Source: Rhyzopertha dominica (lineage: Eukaryota; Arthropoda; Insecta; Coleoptera; Bostrichidae). Taken from it: a stretch of 64,000 nucleotides of DNA. The notes under the pieces were generated by a model. That model worked only from the letters and a program-made list of their open reading frames with translations. It ran no database searches and was not told the DNA's origin. Below, in pieces: positions 13,730 through 25,935 of this stretch (its first letter is position 1; each line of letters starts with the position of its first letter). Location: NCBI GenBank assembly GCA_025024175.1, contig QCXZ01000137.1, forward strand, positions 7,688,001 through 7,752,000. The letters are read 5' to 3'. A program made the translations under genes and the position numbers.

Positions 13730-13840
13730 AAAAAATTAGGGGTGCGAACTTCACACAGATCACCCTTATCCTAAGCGGGATTCGAACCCACAACATCACA
13801 GACCAGATGCAGGACTACACGCTCTTGTTCTTTTTATGAA
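13730..13840 (-). repeat. tRNA-like head, probably a tRNA-derived SINE relic
   Basis: On the minus strand GTGGGTTCGAATCCCGC contains a near-perfect RNA polymerase III B box (GGTTCGANTCC) at about 13776-13792. An A-box-like stretch (TAGTCCTGCATCTGG) lies about 30 bases upstream. The acceptor stem does not close, so it is not a functional tRNA. The tail continues into unrelated sequence (GTTCGCACCCC then oligo-T), as expected for a SINE body. Confidence 0.5.
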
Positions 13841-16800
13841 AGTAGTTAAGAATTTATGAATTTCTATTACTTCTAACGAATTTTTACACCTAATTATCTA
13901 ATAGAATGATGAATAAAAATATAATTTGGTACTATCAGTTATTGTAATTCAGAAGTATTCGGCGTAAATGTTTTGTTTGAGATCTGCTTAACCGAAAATT
14001 CAATAGCAAGGTTCGCACAGCATTCTCGCGTTTGAACAAGTTAAACACGGCGGTTTGACACTTCATTGAACACGCCGTCTACCATGAACGGATAAGTACC
14101 AAAATTATTTCTTTGTTTTTTCAACTTTTTTCTATCTGAGGACGAATGCGGCCCTCCTAATTATTCACGGAATTGTCATGATCACAAGCATGATATTATA
14201 AATTCCAAGTGACCGCTCGAAAAAAATTAATTACACGGACATCCCTATCTAGCAGCTGTTCCATTAGTTTCACGTTACTTCAAACAAACATCGCTGAAAC
14301 GTTTAATTAAGTTGTGTGTTTTGTGATGCGACATTTATTGCAGTATTTGCAGGCAACAGGGCCTTTAATTTCATCGGAGTTATATTTAACAATTCTGTAT
14401 AAAAAGTCAACAAGTTCTAGGTGAAATTAATTTTAATATTGCAGCAAAACCCACGGTCGTCGAGCGTCTGCTAAATATAGGACGCATGCAGTGATCCAGT
14501 AAAGACAAAAAGGTGACGATTAATTTGCATGTATTTGCCTTAGATGACCTAGGTCCATTAAAAAATCTTTAACGAGAAAAATTGCGAAATTCAATTAACA
14601 ACTGCTCGCTGGCTGATCAATGTCACTGCCTTCGATTTGCATATTCCGTGAATTTTGCTAAAAAAATCCAGACACACCTCACTTGATGCATTTTTACTAT
14701 TTTACTATAACGATGGCAACATAGTGCGTGTAATCTGTAAGTGATACCCATATGAAGGCGCTCAAGTACACATAAAAGTGTTTTAATTACTCTCATTATA
14801 ATCCACTATAAATTATAGTAATGTACGCTTATTAAAAAGGGAATTCTATGCTTCGAGCATAATATGCTGATGTAAAGATTATTAATAAGCAATACGTATA
14901 TGAAACAAAATTTACCTTCCGCGATTGCAAATTGTTTTTTAAAATGTTTAATAGTCAGCGCTACAGTGATTAAAAAATGTAGAAATGTATAGTTACGTAA
15001 GAAAGTGCTAGTTATTCAAGTCACAATTTAGAAAACAGTACAATACACACAATGTATAAGAACATTATTTATAAGTTCTTTCTGTCTAACAATTTATTCC
15101 ATTTCAAAGATACTTAACATTTGTGAAGTACAAGAAACTTATAACATAGTTAGCCTGTGTCTGAAAAATACACCATATTGTAATCTTGTTGCAAAAACAA
15201 AACAAAAGTTACTTTTGACAATAAAATACGTATAGCAGTTCATGTGGTGACGTTAACATCAGTTTTGATCGGCCTCAGTCAGACTTATAAATTACTTTAT
15301 GATTTCTTTTAATATGGATACTCAAATAAATTTCAATCATTTTACATTGTCACGTAGATGCTCAATTAATTGTTGGTTAGACAATTTTTTAAATAATTTT
15401 TATATTTAAAATAGTTAATATCCTATAGAAGATACAACGTTGCTAGTAATTTACTATTATACTATTATACTATATATTCGTTAACGTACATGTACATTTA
15501 TTATTGACATTTTCTTTTGGTAACTTCATACTTTACCAACACAGCCANTGAAATCAAGCTTATGGTGATTTTCATTTTGTATATACAGGAGAAAACTTGT
15601 CTGTGTATTGAAAATGTCGAAATAAAAAGTTTCGTTCCTTATACAGCCTCGAAGGATAAATTTTAGCAAGTAGATCGTGTGTTTAAATTACCTTCAACAC
15701 CGCAGACAGTTGTTTGTTTTTAAAGGATGCTTTTACACGCCTGATTTTTGCCGGTATTTCGGTTTAAGCACGTTTTACGCTGCTTTAATCTGCATGTAAA
15801 TTTCCTGTTAAGAGGATGATGCACTTTAAAAACTCCACCCAGACGGTGTTGATAAACTTGTTCGTTGTTAGATCTGAACAAGTGTATAACAAATTCCTTT
15901 TAAACTTGAAAGGACTTACTGAAATATTGACAATACGATCATTTTGATTTTACGTATAATTACAGCCAATAAAATTCCTTGCGTAATTTCTGTAGTTATC
16001 CAACGTCACGGTTCAAATGCAATTCTTTTTTACCCGATTGTGTAACTTGAGCTGTATATAAAATCGGGCAACTTTGATGAGAAGGCAATTTCCTTTGGTT
16101 ATTAAATTTGCGTTGACAATAACAACCCAATAACAAACAGACCAATGACATTAGGTGTGTTTTTGCCAAGTTTTTTTTGCACACCTTTCATTTTCAACGA
16201 CGAGAACGTTTGAAATAAACGATTACAAGGTTTAGGAGCAGTGCTCTGCGATATTAAAATGCAAGGATAATCGTCATCAGATCGTATTGGAAATTTACGA
16301 TAGGCTGTTGCGAATTGGACAAGTACAGTTCTTATCGAGGAAGGTTATGTCCATAATGCTGCAATAAGAGCTAACAATCCAAGTGCCATTAATGGAAATG
16401 CGTGTATACCTATATGTAAAAGATAAACTGCTGGTTGGGCTAACATTGATATGCTCCAGTGAAGCAATTTATTAATCGAACGTATAACGCTACAAATTTG
16501 GCGACAAGAAGTCAAGTGGCAGTTGAATTAGTTATCTAATTCCACGACCCTGACCTGGAAGCCAAAAGAAACAAAATGCCCCACAACTATCTAAATACTT
16601 TCATCAGAATTCCTTGATGTTAACAACCGTTTAGTACAAAATGCATGAGCCTTTCTGTGAGTGTTTGTGTCTAACTGGGCGTTTATAGTACATAATAGCG
16701 TTTTGCTCTAATTACTAAACGTGTGTTCATTTGATTAAGTATTTACGATTAAAAAAATGGGTATGGGCCTCTTACTAATACGTTTACGATGTTTCTAGAG

Positions 16801-17396
16801 CTCTAAGTTGAAGCAGAAAGTTGTTTTTAGGCATTCTCATTAAAAAAATAAATTTTTAACTCCGTATATGATACTTTGACATCCTTTTTCATTAATATTA
16901 ATACTAGCTTTCAAGGAGCAAGAAAATTGTATTAAACACCATCTACGTATTATTTAAGCACGAAAAACTTTGAACTGTTTTTTCTCAAACCAGTTTTACA
17001 GTATGGCTTCAGATTATTGGGAATGTATAGTGGACTAATTCCAGAAGATATATGACTAACTACGACAAAATATGTAGGTCTTCATTAGTAGAAGAAAAAT
17101 TGACTTTTCGCAAAATTATCTTACTAGAGGTTAAGTTCTACTTAACAACCACCGCATCTCGTCGGTAGCTTTGTATTTTGAGAAAAAATGTTGTGCGTAT
17201 TGTCACGTCGTGTACGCATTTTTTCAAGATTGGAAAACAAAGCGCTACTAAGACAAAAAATAATGTGCGAAATTGTAGTCATAACCTATTTTTTACAAAC
17301 GGAAAACAATCATATACTTACTCATGTTAAAGAAGGCACGAAGGCACCAATGGACATCCGATTTCTCAGCTAGACTCATCTGTAATAAAAGAGAAT

Positions 17397-17398
<2 letters not shown>
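13841..17398. other. Intergenic DNA without recognisable genes
   Basis: AT-rich sequence. No protein family, RNA gene or repeat is recognisable by eye. Scattered GC-richer patches (about 14.0-14.1 and 16.0-16.1 kb) could be regulatory but nothing specific supports this. Confidence 0.55.
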
Positions 17399-17464
<66 letters not shown>

Positions 17465-17513
17465 CATGAATAATTAATAATAATAATAATGATGATAATA
17501 ATAATAATAATCG
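17399..17513. repeat. (AAT)n microsatellite tract
   Basis: Long AAT/TAA trinucleotide array, about 65 bases uninterrupted from 17400, then interrupted units to about 17513. It directly abuts LINE-derived sequence and resembles the tandem 3' tails left by non-LTR elements. A second short (AAT)n run ends that LINE fragment at about 17947-17968. Confidence 0.95.
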
Positions 17514-17515
17514 TA

Positions 17516-17970
17516 TCTACGTAGATTACGAATAATACTTAGAACGAAGCTGTCGGCCAAGGCTGAGCACCTTTGCCACCTCCGTTGTTGAAGATCAGCG
17601 GAATGCATGGAGAAGCGAGCTATTACACGGCCGATACTTGTAGGTATTGGAAAGAGAGAGGATGGACACCAATGCGTCCACAACATACCAAAGACATGAC
17701 AACCTGTTTGCAGAGATAGAAGGATTTGTAAGCGCCATCCAAGACTAAGTGATTCCCACTAAGGCTATACAGAAGAAGAATTCTAGGCGAAAAACTGGCC
17801 GATGTAAGATTTCGCATGTGCTCCGAAAAAGAAGAAACGCTAGATCACCTGTAAGGGGATGCTCTGTGTTAGCGCCTAAAGCATACTTGGACATACATTA
17901 TGTAACAGCCGGGGGAAGAACAGAACCTGAGAAACAAAAAAAAATAGTAATAATAATAATAATAATATAT
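17516..17970 (+). mobile_element. 3' fragment of a non-LTR retrotransposon
   Basis: One frame reads LGEKLADVRFRMCSEKEETL, then DHL (about 17783-17850). This resembles the C-terminal Cys-containing domain of R1/I-type LINEs (K-L-x-D-x-x-C-R-x-C-x-x-E-x-E-T-x-x-H-L). Stops interrupt it soon after. It ends in A-rich sequence and (AAT)n at 17935-17968, like a LINE 3' terminus. Confidence 0.6.
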
Positions 17971-18189
17971 GTGTTTATTAAACAAATAATGTTGCGAAAG
18001 AAATGTACTGACAATACAGTATGGAAAATGGAGGCGAAGGAGAGCCGTGGTAGATCTTCCACTTAATCTTCAAGAGAGAAAAAAATAGATAAATTAAATT
18101 AAATTTAGCAGCCGAATCGCGGACACCCAAACGAAAGATCTTCGTTTATTTCTCGATATGCAAATTCCATATATTCTATATTATAGTAC

Positions 18190-18500
18190 AAGATTTGTAA
18201 ATTTAAATATCATCAACATAGCAATGTAAATTACATGACCTCACAACATATTCAAAATAAGAAGTACATATGATAGATAATATAGCCCCTAACACAGAAT
18301 CGTGGGGTACACCTATGCCAATGGATTTAACATCGGAAACACTTCCATCCATTGATACGACCTGCGAACGACTGCTTAAGTGGCCTGCTATCAAGTCAAT
18401 TGCCGATTTACTAAGACCAATATCGTGTAAAATATATAGCAAAATTTCATGAGAGATCATATTAAAAGCCTTTGTACAATCAAGCAATACTAAAACTGTA
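18190..18500 (-). mobile_element. Jockey-type LINE reverse-transcriptase fragment
   Basis: A 94-codon open stretch reads LDCTKAFNMISHEILL (motif A, normally D-F-S-K-A-F-D-T-I), GVPHDSVLGAIL (motif B, normally G-V-P-Q-G-S-V-L-G-P) and ends with CYVDDI (catalytic Y-x-D-D). This is the RT palm core of a Jockey-clade LINE. Several conserved residues are altered and both ends are missing. Confidence 0.8.
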
Positions 18501-18589
18501 AGGTTCCCTTAATCGGTTTCAGAAACAATGTAGACTCACTCACGGGGAAAAAAATCTTCACATGTTCTCAATTCTAAACACTTTGTAAA

Positions 18590-18930
18590 TATTCTGTCGG
18601 AATTCGCCCTCGACCCACATGATATTCTGGCCAGTTTCGACGTCACGTCCTTGTTTACAAAAGTTCTAATGCCAGAATCCATGACGATCATCTGTCAATT
18701 ATTATCCCGGGACAGCCTGATATATTCGGCGACTTGGTCTTACTTCTACATATTTCACATTTCGTGGTCAATTCTGCCTACAAATTTCTGGTACACCTAT
18801 GGATTCCCCATTGTCACCAGTAGTGGAAAACATATTCATGGAAGCTTTTCAACAAATAGTTTCAGTCCTGAAACCTAAAATCTGGCTTCGTTATGTCAAC
18901 GACACTTTCATTATATGGCGTTAACACCTT
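18590..18930 (+). mobile_element. Penelope-like element reverse-transcriptase core fragment
   Basis: Readings in adjacent frames give LASFDVTSLFTKV (about 18627-18665; PLE motif V-S-F-D-V-x-x-L-F-T-x-V-P), then SGTPMDSPLSPVVENIFMEA (about 18796-18852) and KPKIWLRYVNDTFIIW (about 18870-18918). The catalytic Y-V-D-D is Y-V-N-D here. Frame breaks separate the blocks. The fragment lies close to the oppositely oriented LINE piece at 18190-18500. Confidence 0.82.
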
Positions 18931-20559
18931 AACAATCTTCTTATTATCTTACATATTGAGACAAAAGTCGATCTATTTTCCAGTTTTACAGGTACACTGG
19001 CCTTTGTGTTACTTGCAGTAGCACTTCTGGTTTGATTTATCAATACTTTTGCCTAGAGCGAGAAGGCTTGCAATTTTTCGTTAACTTAGTTTGATAAATG
19101 GCGATTAGTGGATTTGCTGGACTGCATGGGCCAGTTTTCTCCTTGGGAATATATCTATCCTACTACAGCGGACAGAAGTAGAGACGATAGCGGGTTGCTA
19201 TCAGCTGCAATTCTAGGAAGACCAAATACGAAGAACGAGAGGTACAGGGCGTTGGTAAAGACCCTTGGAACGCCTGGATCGTGGTCGTAGACTTTTGGTT
19301 CACTTATAAGAGCACGCTTGCAGACCAGTAGTTTATGGAGCATAGAAGACTTAGGACACGGGTCTTTACCGCCAAATAAGAAATGTTGGCTTGCTCTCGT
19401 ACCGTTTTCATTTGGTACGCTCCTCCGCATCGTCAAAACCGTCTACAGCGACAAATTTAGATTCTGTTCTGATTCGTCTGTTCTTTAATGATTTTTTTAA
19501 CTTTCTTTGCTCCAGTAAACGTATATACAAAAGTTTGTTCAAACAGAGCAATTATACAGCATCTAAAGAAAACATGGGATCTGATAAGTGCAAGTATTTT
19601 TAGACATGCCTGTTGGTGAATGGCATTGTCGCCAGGCGACTTAAACCGTTCATCCTACATTCAGTAGCATTCGTTCATTCGATGTGACGGCTCATTGATT
19701 TAATGATTAATTAAACCCATTATAATATTTACCCACTACAGCACGCTGGCTGTGTCATTGGCGCATTATTGGAATGATCCGCTCCGAAATGCTGTAATTA
19801 ACCCATATTCTATCGAATTAACCGCAAAAATTAACGTGCAGGACACGAATTATATGGTCCGTTATTATAACAAATACGGCGATTCGTCTCGCTTGAGTTT
19901 TTCGCTGAATTATGCAGATGACGTGGCAAGGAGCATGAAACTGCGACATGAACTAATGAAAACGGTTACGTTTTTCCCTTGGCGTTGGAAAGCTAAAGAG
20001 AATTGCGAGAAAAACTGGCTGTAGACATTGCTTAGTTGTGGAATGAATACTTTATAAGCGACTGTAATTCGTCTTTTTATCGCAGTAACGAGCCTAAGCA
20101 AATTGCAGCATGAGAATGTCATTTAAACACAAGTTGTAAATACAGAACTCGGAATAAGAAGGAAATATTTAGTATCTCACTGAGTCAATGTTAGTGTTTT
20201 TCAAATGGCTTTAAATTATGCATGCTCTGGTGTGTATGCCAACAGACCACCAAAGCAAAATATTTATTATTAAAGCATATATGAAAGTGAAGAAGATTGT
20301 CACAATTTTTTTGTAAGTTGAGTATACATTAGCATAAATATTTTAATGTGGTAAAAACAGATGCTGTTTTCGCAGCCTATGAAATACGATTACAAAGAAA
20401 CTTCCTATGTGCATGTGCTTGATATTAATCCCTTGAGATCTGTTTTTAAAATATGGGGCCAAAAATATTTCGGTAGCAGTAATTTAAGAATGTGTGTCTA
20501 TAAAGATTCATGTATGCTATACATTAAAGCAATTTCTTTCTTTTTTATACATAAATGTA
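18931..20559. other. Intergenic DNA, no recognisable gene
   Basis: Open frames of 60-93 codons at 19108-19436 (both strands) and 19752-20024 (plus) have normal-looking composition but no motif I recognise. The 19.1-19.4 kb stretch is GC-richer than its surroundings and could be old transposon sequence. Confidence 0.5.
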
Positions 20560-20870
20560 CCTTAAATTTATCATGGAAAAACATTGTTACTTTTTTTATT
20601 GCACTTTGCGTTTTCGCATAGTTTTCCTTCCTTGGTTTCATCAAGATGTGGTAAAAGGTCGATGGAATCGTGTTGGACTTCTGGATATGGCCTAAATTCT
20701 TCGTTCCCTTTTGGAACTTTAGATATGGGGACTTCAGAGGTTCCGCTTCTTGGTCTACCTCTTTTGCCTTGAACCTGTACTGGCTTACCCATTTTTACTA
20801 AATATTCTGCCAAACGTAGGCGAGAATCCAAGAGACTTATCTAAAGACAATTGCAATCTCGCCTATATCC
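20560..20870 (-). mobile_element. piggyBac-type transposase C-terminal fragment
   Basis: Minus-strand reading gives RLRLAEYLVKMGKPV, a basic KRGRPRSG stretch, then FRPYPEVQHDSID...HLDETKEGKLCENAKC. This fits the end of PiggyBac/PGBD transposases, where a short basic linker leads to a Cys-rich C-terminal domain. The sequence loses similarity after the first two cysteines, and the DDD catalytic core is absent. Assignment rests on recalled family patterns. Confidence 0.65.
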
Positions 20871-21799
20871 GAACCAGCTGTTGGCAATAGCCAAATCTAC
20901 TCCACGAAAGATTAGAAGAAGTGTCCACACTTTCGAACGAATGTAAATGCAATATCATTTGATCGAGCAAATCAACGCCAACCATTCAATGATTATATAA
21001 TTTTACACTTTTAGGCATTTTCGAAAACAAAATAACATTCTCCTGATGTTTTTTTTTCAAATTCTAAGAACTGAATTGAACAGAAATTGTATATTTTTGG
21101 AGCGCGTGCATTTCCACTCATTTTTCGGTAAATGAGAGACTTTTTGTTATTTGTAGTTCCCATAGCAGTACCCATTAAACCGCGGCTTTCTTGATATTTT
21201 GAAAAGTACTTCTCGTCCTACTTCCATAACCGCAGTTACGTAAACGCATGTAACATAAGGATAGTGTAATAATAACGAGGATTGTGTTTGCGCTTTACGT
21301 GTTAAACGCAATGTGCAAATATTTATTACCGCCGGTTAATTAGTAAATAAAAAGCTTTGTTATTTAATCCTTTGTTTGGTAATGGCTGCACGAGGTCCTA
21401 GTTAACTGGGGCACATCTTCATATTTCGCGTGTTCACTTATTCAGCACTATCGATCAGTGCAAATAGAAATTATTGATGTTCACACTTTGTTTTTACAAT
21501 TTATTTGTATAAGCTATATCGCAAAACTATGCATCTGAAAATCAGTAATATTACTACAGCAACTTCGTTAATGACATAATTTTTACACACTCATTCATAA
21601 CCACGTTATATATAGGTAGGTATAAGTGTCAAATTTGGTATAACGTATGATTCCAAAGTTTTGGGAAAAAAATAATTAATTGGATAGAGTGACAAAAATG
21701 CACGTAATAAAGCAGGTCATAGAAGAAATGTCACCCTTCACGTCATCTAAATAGACAATGCAAAAGTTTTTGATTTCTACTTTGCATAATGTCTTATAA
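20871..21799. other. Intergenic DNA, nothing recognised
   Basis: AT-rich sequence without convincing ORFs or repeats. The left end of the Tc1/mariner relic that follows may lie here, but no inverted terminus was identified. Confidence 0.5.
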
Positions 21800-22690
21800 A
21801 ATTGTTTTCGTCGAAATATTTACAATCTGATAGGGGAATGTCGAAACGAAACATTGCCAATATTTATCGAAATCAAAACACAAACAAATCGACAATTTAT
21901 CGCACAATCAAAGAATACGAAGATGGGATCCCATGTATAAACTTGCCTAAAACGATGCTAAAAACAAAATTGGAACGTCACAGCGAAAACTGGGCAGAAG
22001 ATTTAATGTTGAACAAAGCATGGTGTATAGGACCCTATCAAGTAAGAATATTGGTCTTCCGGAAAAGAAGGAAAGCTCCAAAATACATAAATGCTCAACT
22101 AGAGAGAATTCTGTAATGTTGCCGCATTATCTTACAATGAAATGAAGGGAAATGATGGATTTGGCACAGACAATTACGAGAATGTCGCTAATGATATTAA
22201 AATTGAAAGGGAAAAAAAAGTTTGACGACAAAACTTTTGGTACGGCGTACCATTTCTGAGTCTGGCTTCATCTCGCAGCCCTACATTGATGCTGTTCGGG
22301 GTAAAGGCATAAACGCAGAGCGTTATGTCCAAAGATGTCTCTCTAAACTGCTTCAGTTTGTAAACACGCAACATGCAGACGATGAAATAATGTTTTGGCC
22401 AGATCTTGCTACGTACCATTATGCGAGAATTACAAGGGATTGGTATGGGGCCAATAACACCAATGTTGTACCAAAAAGAAACAGTCCCTCTAGGTTATCT
22501 CAGGTTCGCTCAATTGAAGAATTCTGGGCAATATTGAGTCAGAAGGTCTATAATAATAGATGAGAAGCAGAAAACAGTTGCGCCGCCGTATTTCTATAAA
22601 AATTAGGGAAATCGACGCTGCGGTCGTCTCAAAGATAATGCAACGAATCAGAAGGAAACTGAGGCGAATCGAATATAACGGTCCCTTGTA
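21800..22690 (+). mobile_element. Tc1/mariner-superfamily transposase relic
   Basis: Two open segments in different frames. At 21838-22115 a helix-turn-helix region reads MSKRNIANIYRNQ, then STIYRTIKEYEDGIPC, and RKRRKAPKYINAQLERIL. At 22222-22560 the catalytic part reads ISESGFISQPYIDAVRGK, FWPDLATYHYA (second D) and VRSIEEFWAILSQKVY (E). After the stop at 22561 another frame continues QLRRRISIKIREID. The first catalytic D region is lost in the broken stretch at about 22100-22210, so the copy is inactive. Confidence 0.82.
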
Positions 22691-23489
22691 GGTTATCTGA
22701 ATTTCATATAAGGATAGTTAGAGAGGTTGCTTAAAAATTTGACTTGAACTTTCGAATCAATGTTATTTGGGTAAAAGCTGATTATGTAATCAACAAGAAA
22801 TATTTAAATACATTGTTAGATTTCATAATATTTATTAGCTCTCAAACATATTTTCAGGAGAACAAGTTTTTTTTTAATATACTTCAATTACTCCCGGCAT
22901 GTGGGACTACCAATGCATTTTGGAAACTACAAGCTAAATATTTACTAAAGTTGCACATTTGTGAGACGATCAGTTTAAGAGATTTTAATATTGCATCTTT
23001 GCCTTTTTCTTAGCTCCAGGAGGTGGTCGTTTAACCCTTTACATGGCTAATCTCATCATGGAAACGTATATTCGATTAATTTGATTAACCTAAATTTCCT
23101 ACCACTGCCGACGTCAATCGCTGAAATTCCGAATTCTTTCTTTGTTAGCTCTGTGAAGTTATGACCGTACCGAGATTCCGTTCTATCACGAAATTTAATC
23201 ACTGGCTTAGGAATTTTTATAATCGATTTACGTGTTTAACTGGCCACGAATTTTCTCAGGCAGAATGCCGTAATCTTTATTTTCATTTCATTTCAAGTAA
23301 ATCTTCTTTCACTTCAAAGAATTCATTTGAATTAATCAACTAAACGTGACTGCTTTGATATGCTATACTCACGTCTGTGAGTACAATGACAAAGCTGCAA
23401 AGACTATATGGTGCTCCAAAGTTTATTTATGTGCTGAAGTATCTATTCTATAATAATTTAAGCTTTTTCGTGAACGATGAATATGAATG
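22691..23489. other. Intergenic DNA, nothing recognised
   Basis: AT-rich sequence after the end of the transposase relic. No terminal inverted repeat could be matched to the left side, and no coding motif is recognised. Confidence 0.5.
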
Positions 23490-23545
23490 ACTAGTGTTTA
23501 AAAGGCTCGGATTCGAATTCCAGTCAAAGCTGGCAATACTTTTTC
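23490..23545 (+). repeat. Possible second tRNA-like head
   Basis: GGATTCGAATTCC at about 23509-23521 is close to the Pol III B box. The upstream part (GACTAGTGTTTAAAAGG) is only weakly A-box-like and no cloverleaf can be drawn. It may be the decayed head of a tRNA-derived SINE or chance. Confidence 0.3.
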
Positions 23546-23722
23546 AACATTGCATTCCCAAGAAATATATTTTACGTAAATTTAAATTACATTCAGGCAA
23601 TTAAAATCTTTATGATTCAATATGGATAATTACTGTTGATAATTTCCATGGAATTTTTAATAAAACGTTCCATTTGGTAAATTACATAAACAATTTTTTG
23701 TCGTAAAATATTTAAATTATAT

Positions 23723-24460
23723 ACAGGGTATTCCACGACTAGTTTTCATTAAAATATTTTCAGGTTTCGACCACTTCCACTTATACCGGAAGTTGATAGT
23801 AACTTAGTTAATTTAAATGGAATATATTATATTTTAGAATCCTCGTTGAATTTATTATCACTTTATTATATGACATGTGGTCTCAGACTTACTCTTTTGT
23901 GATTATTTGAAGTTTTTTGAAAATTTTGACAATTGCAGTCTGGATGAAAAATAATTAATATCTTCAAACAAAACAACCTAGAGAGATGCGGTTTTAAAAA
24001 TTCAGTTTCCGATTAAATTTTCTATATTGCTAAATTACTACACCTTTGGTTTTGCAAAATTTTTTGATTTTTTAATTTAATTATGACATGTGTCGAACGA
24101 ACTTGTCGAGTTTATGCATAAAAATATCCAAATGGCCCAAGAACAACTGGAGTTGTTATAAGAAGATTCTTGAAGAATTGAATTAATTTTGGATCGTTTT
24201 TACCAAAAATAACAAGGACTAAACCCGGGGCAGGCCATGTAGATACAGAAATAAAAGTTATAGCATACTTCAATGGACATATGTAGATATAACTCCTTGC
24301 AAAACGTAGGAAGATTTAGGTGTATCTAAAACAAGCATTCACAGAATTCTGCAGAAGCACAAATGGCACGATTACAAGCTAAAACATTTAAGAGAAACAA
24401 ACTTTGAAAAAAGAACCGAATTTTGCAAGTGGTTTTGTTAAAATCACGAGATAATTACAC
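23723..24460 (+). mobile_element. Mariner-like transposon relic, N-terminal half
   Basis: Starts with a terminus-like TACAGGGTATTCCACGAC at about 23723. Frames in 24280-24450 recover SKTSIHRILQKHKWHDYKLK and HLRETNFEKRTEFCKWF, the helix-turn-helix plus linker of insect IS630-Tc1-mariner transposases (S-x-x-T-V-H-R-I-L-K-x-H-x-x-H-P-Y-K). The catalytic domain was not found downstream. Confidence 0.65.
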
Positions 24461-25600
24461 TTTCAAGATTCTTAGAGTTTTAATGTATTTTGTGCAATTA
24501 AAACAGGGATCAAAAGGTTCAGAATGCATGCTGTCGCTTGATTTTTGGGCTGCAACGCTGTGACCATGTATCTCACAGAATTAACTTTTTGAACTGGCTA
24601 CGCATGGAATCCAGCTGGAATTTTCACTTAGGTTGTTTTATCCATGCTTTACTAAATTCTCCTTAAGCATGTGAAAATTTTAGTTTGCCCCTCATTCATC
24701 TACGCACTCACGTGATACACGAAATAAAGCTAAATATTTGTTGCCTCGCCATCGCTCTCCTATGTTCGTTCGTTGCTTCACATACAACGCTGTAAAGTTG
24801 TATAATTCCTTTCCGAACGAGTTTAAAAAAACTAAATATTGACAAATTTAAATTTAAAGACAGACAGTTCTTTTTTTGACCGTCAGGTTCCATGATAACC
24901 GTGACTCTCTTAGCTAGTTAGAGTCAATGAGGTTCATCGACTTTTTCTCAATTAGTAGGTTGTCCGATGTCGCTTTTAAACTTGAGTTCTATTTTGTTTA
25001 TTATTAATTTTATTTTTATTGCTATGCTATCTAATATAAATAGCTGAGTTTACTTTAACGGTTAAATAAAATAGCTAATTGTAAAATCTGCCTTTTTCAT
25101 ATGTAATTACTTTTTCTTACCTTCGCTTCGGTGAGCCTGTGCTTAGTTTATTCGAATTTTTATTTATTGCTGTCTACCTGCTCTTGTTACAATAAAATCC
25201 TTTATTATTACTACTACTATTATTATTGTAATGTTTTTGAGGTTTTTGTTAAATAAACGGGCCAAGAACCCGCGAAATTAACAATTTATTTTTAACACCA
25301 CCAAGCCCTACATATGCACAATCGAACACTGCTTGCATACATAACAATTATTATATAATGTACTCCAAAACGAGAAGAAAGATGTGTCCACGTCAAAATA
25401 TATAATGCGTTACTCAACTCATCTTGATATTCAAATTAATTGAAGGGGCGTGTCCCTTCTCTAACTAAAGGTCGACTTGTTTGAGCATTTTTTTCCAATC
25501 TTGGACAAAATCGGAGATTTTAGATGAATTCAGGACCGCATTTACGAATGTACTTTGAAAACACGCTAAAGTCACTAAATACTGCTGAAAAGAAGGTCAC
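24461..25600. other. Intergenic DNA upstream of the secreted-protein gene
   Basis: AT-rich, no recognised ORF. Ends with a (ATT)n-like run at about 25204-25228. Base composition rises sharply in GC after about 25600, at the promoter of the downstream gene. Confidence 0.55.
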
Positions 25601-25935
25601 CACCCCAAAAGCTCTCTGGACTTCTGGATGAGCAGGACCCAGCACACCGGACCACACGGCGGAAGCTGCCGCTCCTGAAGACGCGGCTCATCCTCGCTCA
25701 TCTCCGACGGTCAGGGGCTACGGTGATTGGGCATCTGGGTGGACGGACACGTGGGGACCTTCGCCGGGCGGTCAATGCGAGCGCGCTCTTCCGCGGCGCG
25801 GCCTCGTGCTCCGNGGCTGCACTTAGATATATAACTCGGTGGCGCACACACACACCGTCGTTCAACCGTCGGTGTAGCACCACTCAGTGCCAGTGTTGTT
25901 CAGAGTGCATACCGGACCAACCCCCTGGACCCAGG
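25601..25935 (+). promoter_or_regulatory. GC-rich TATA-type promoter and 5' UTR of the 91-aa secreted-protein gene
   Basis: The 25600-26010 stretch is markedly GC-richer than the surrounding DNA. TATATAA at 25828-25834 is a consensus TATA box. A TTCAAC initiator-like site lies 30-36 bases downstream (about 25862-25867), and a better Inr match, TCAGTG, lies near 25884. This predicts a 5' UTR of about 50-75 nt before the ATG at 25936. A (CA)n run sits just after the TATA box. The start site is inferred. Confidence 0.65.

Noticed and set aside
13730..13840. Functional tRNA gene
   Set aside because: Only the B box is convincing; acceptor and anticodon arms do not form.
17474..17686. Minus-strand frame ending in poly-Tyr
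   Set aside because: The Tyr run is the (AAT)n microsatellite read in reverse; the rest is the antisense of a LINE fragment.
19155..19436. 93-codon minus-strand frame (PNENGTRASQHFLFGG...)
   Set aside because: Good composition, but no recognised domain, start context or splice partners.
19752..20024. 90-codon frame containing NYADDV
   Set aside because: The YADD resembles the RT catalytic box, but no neighbouring RT motif is present, so I regard it as chance.
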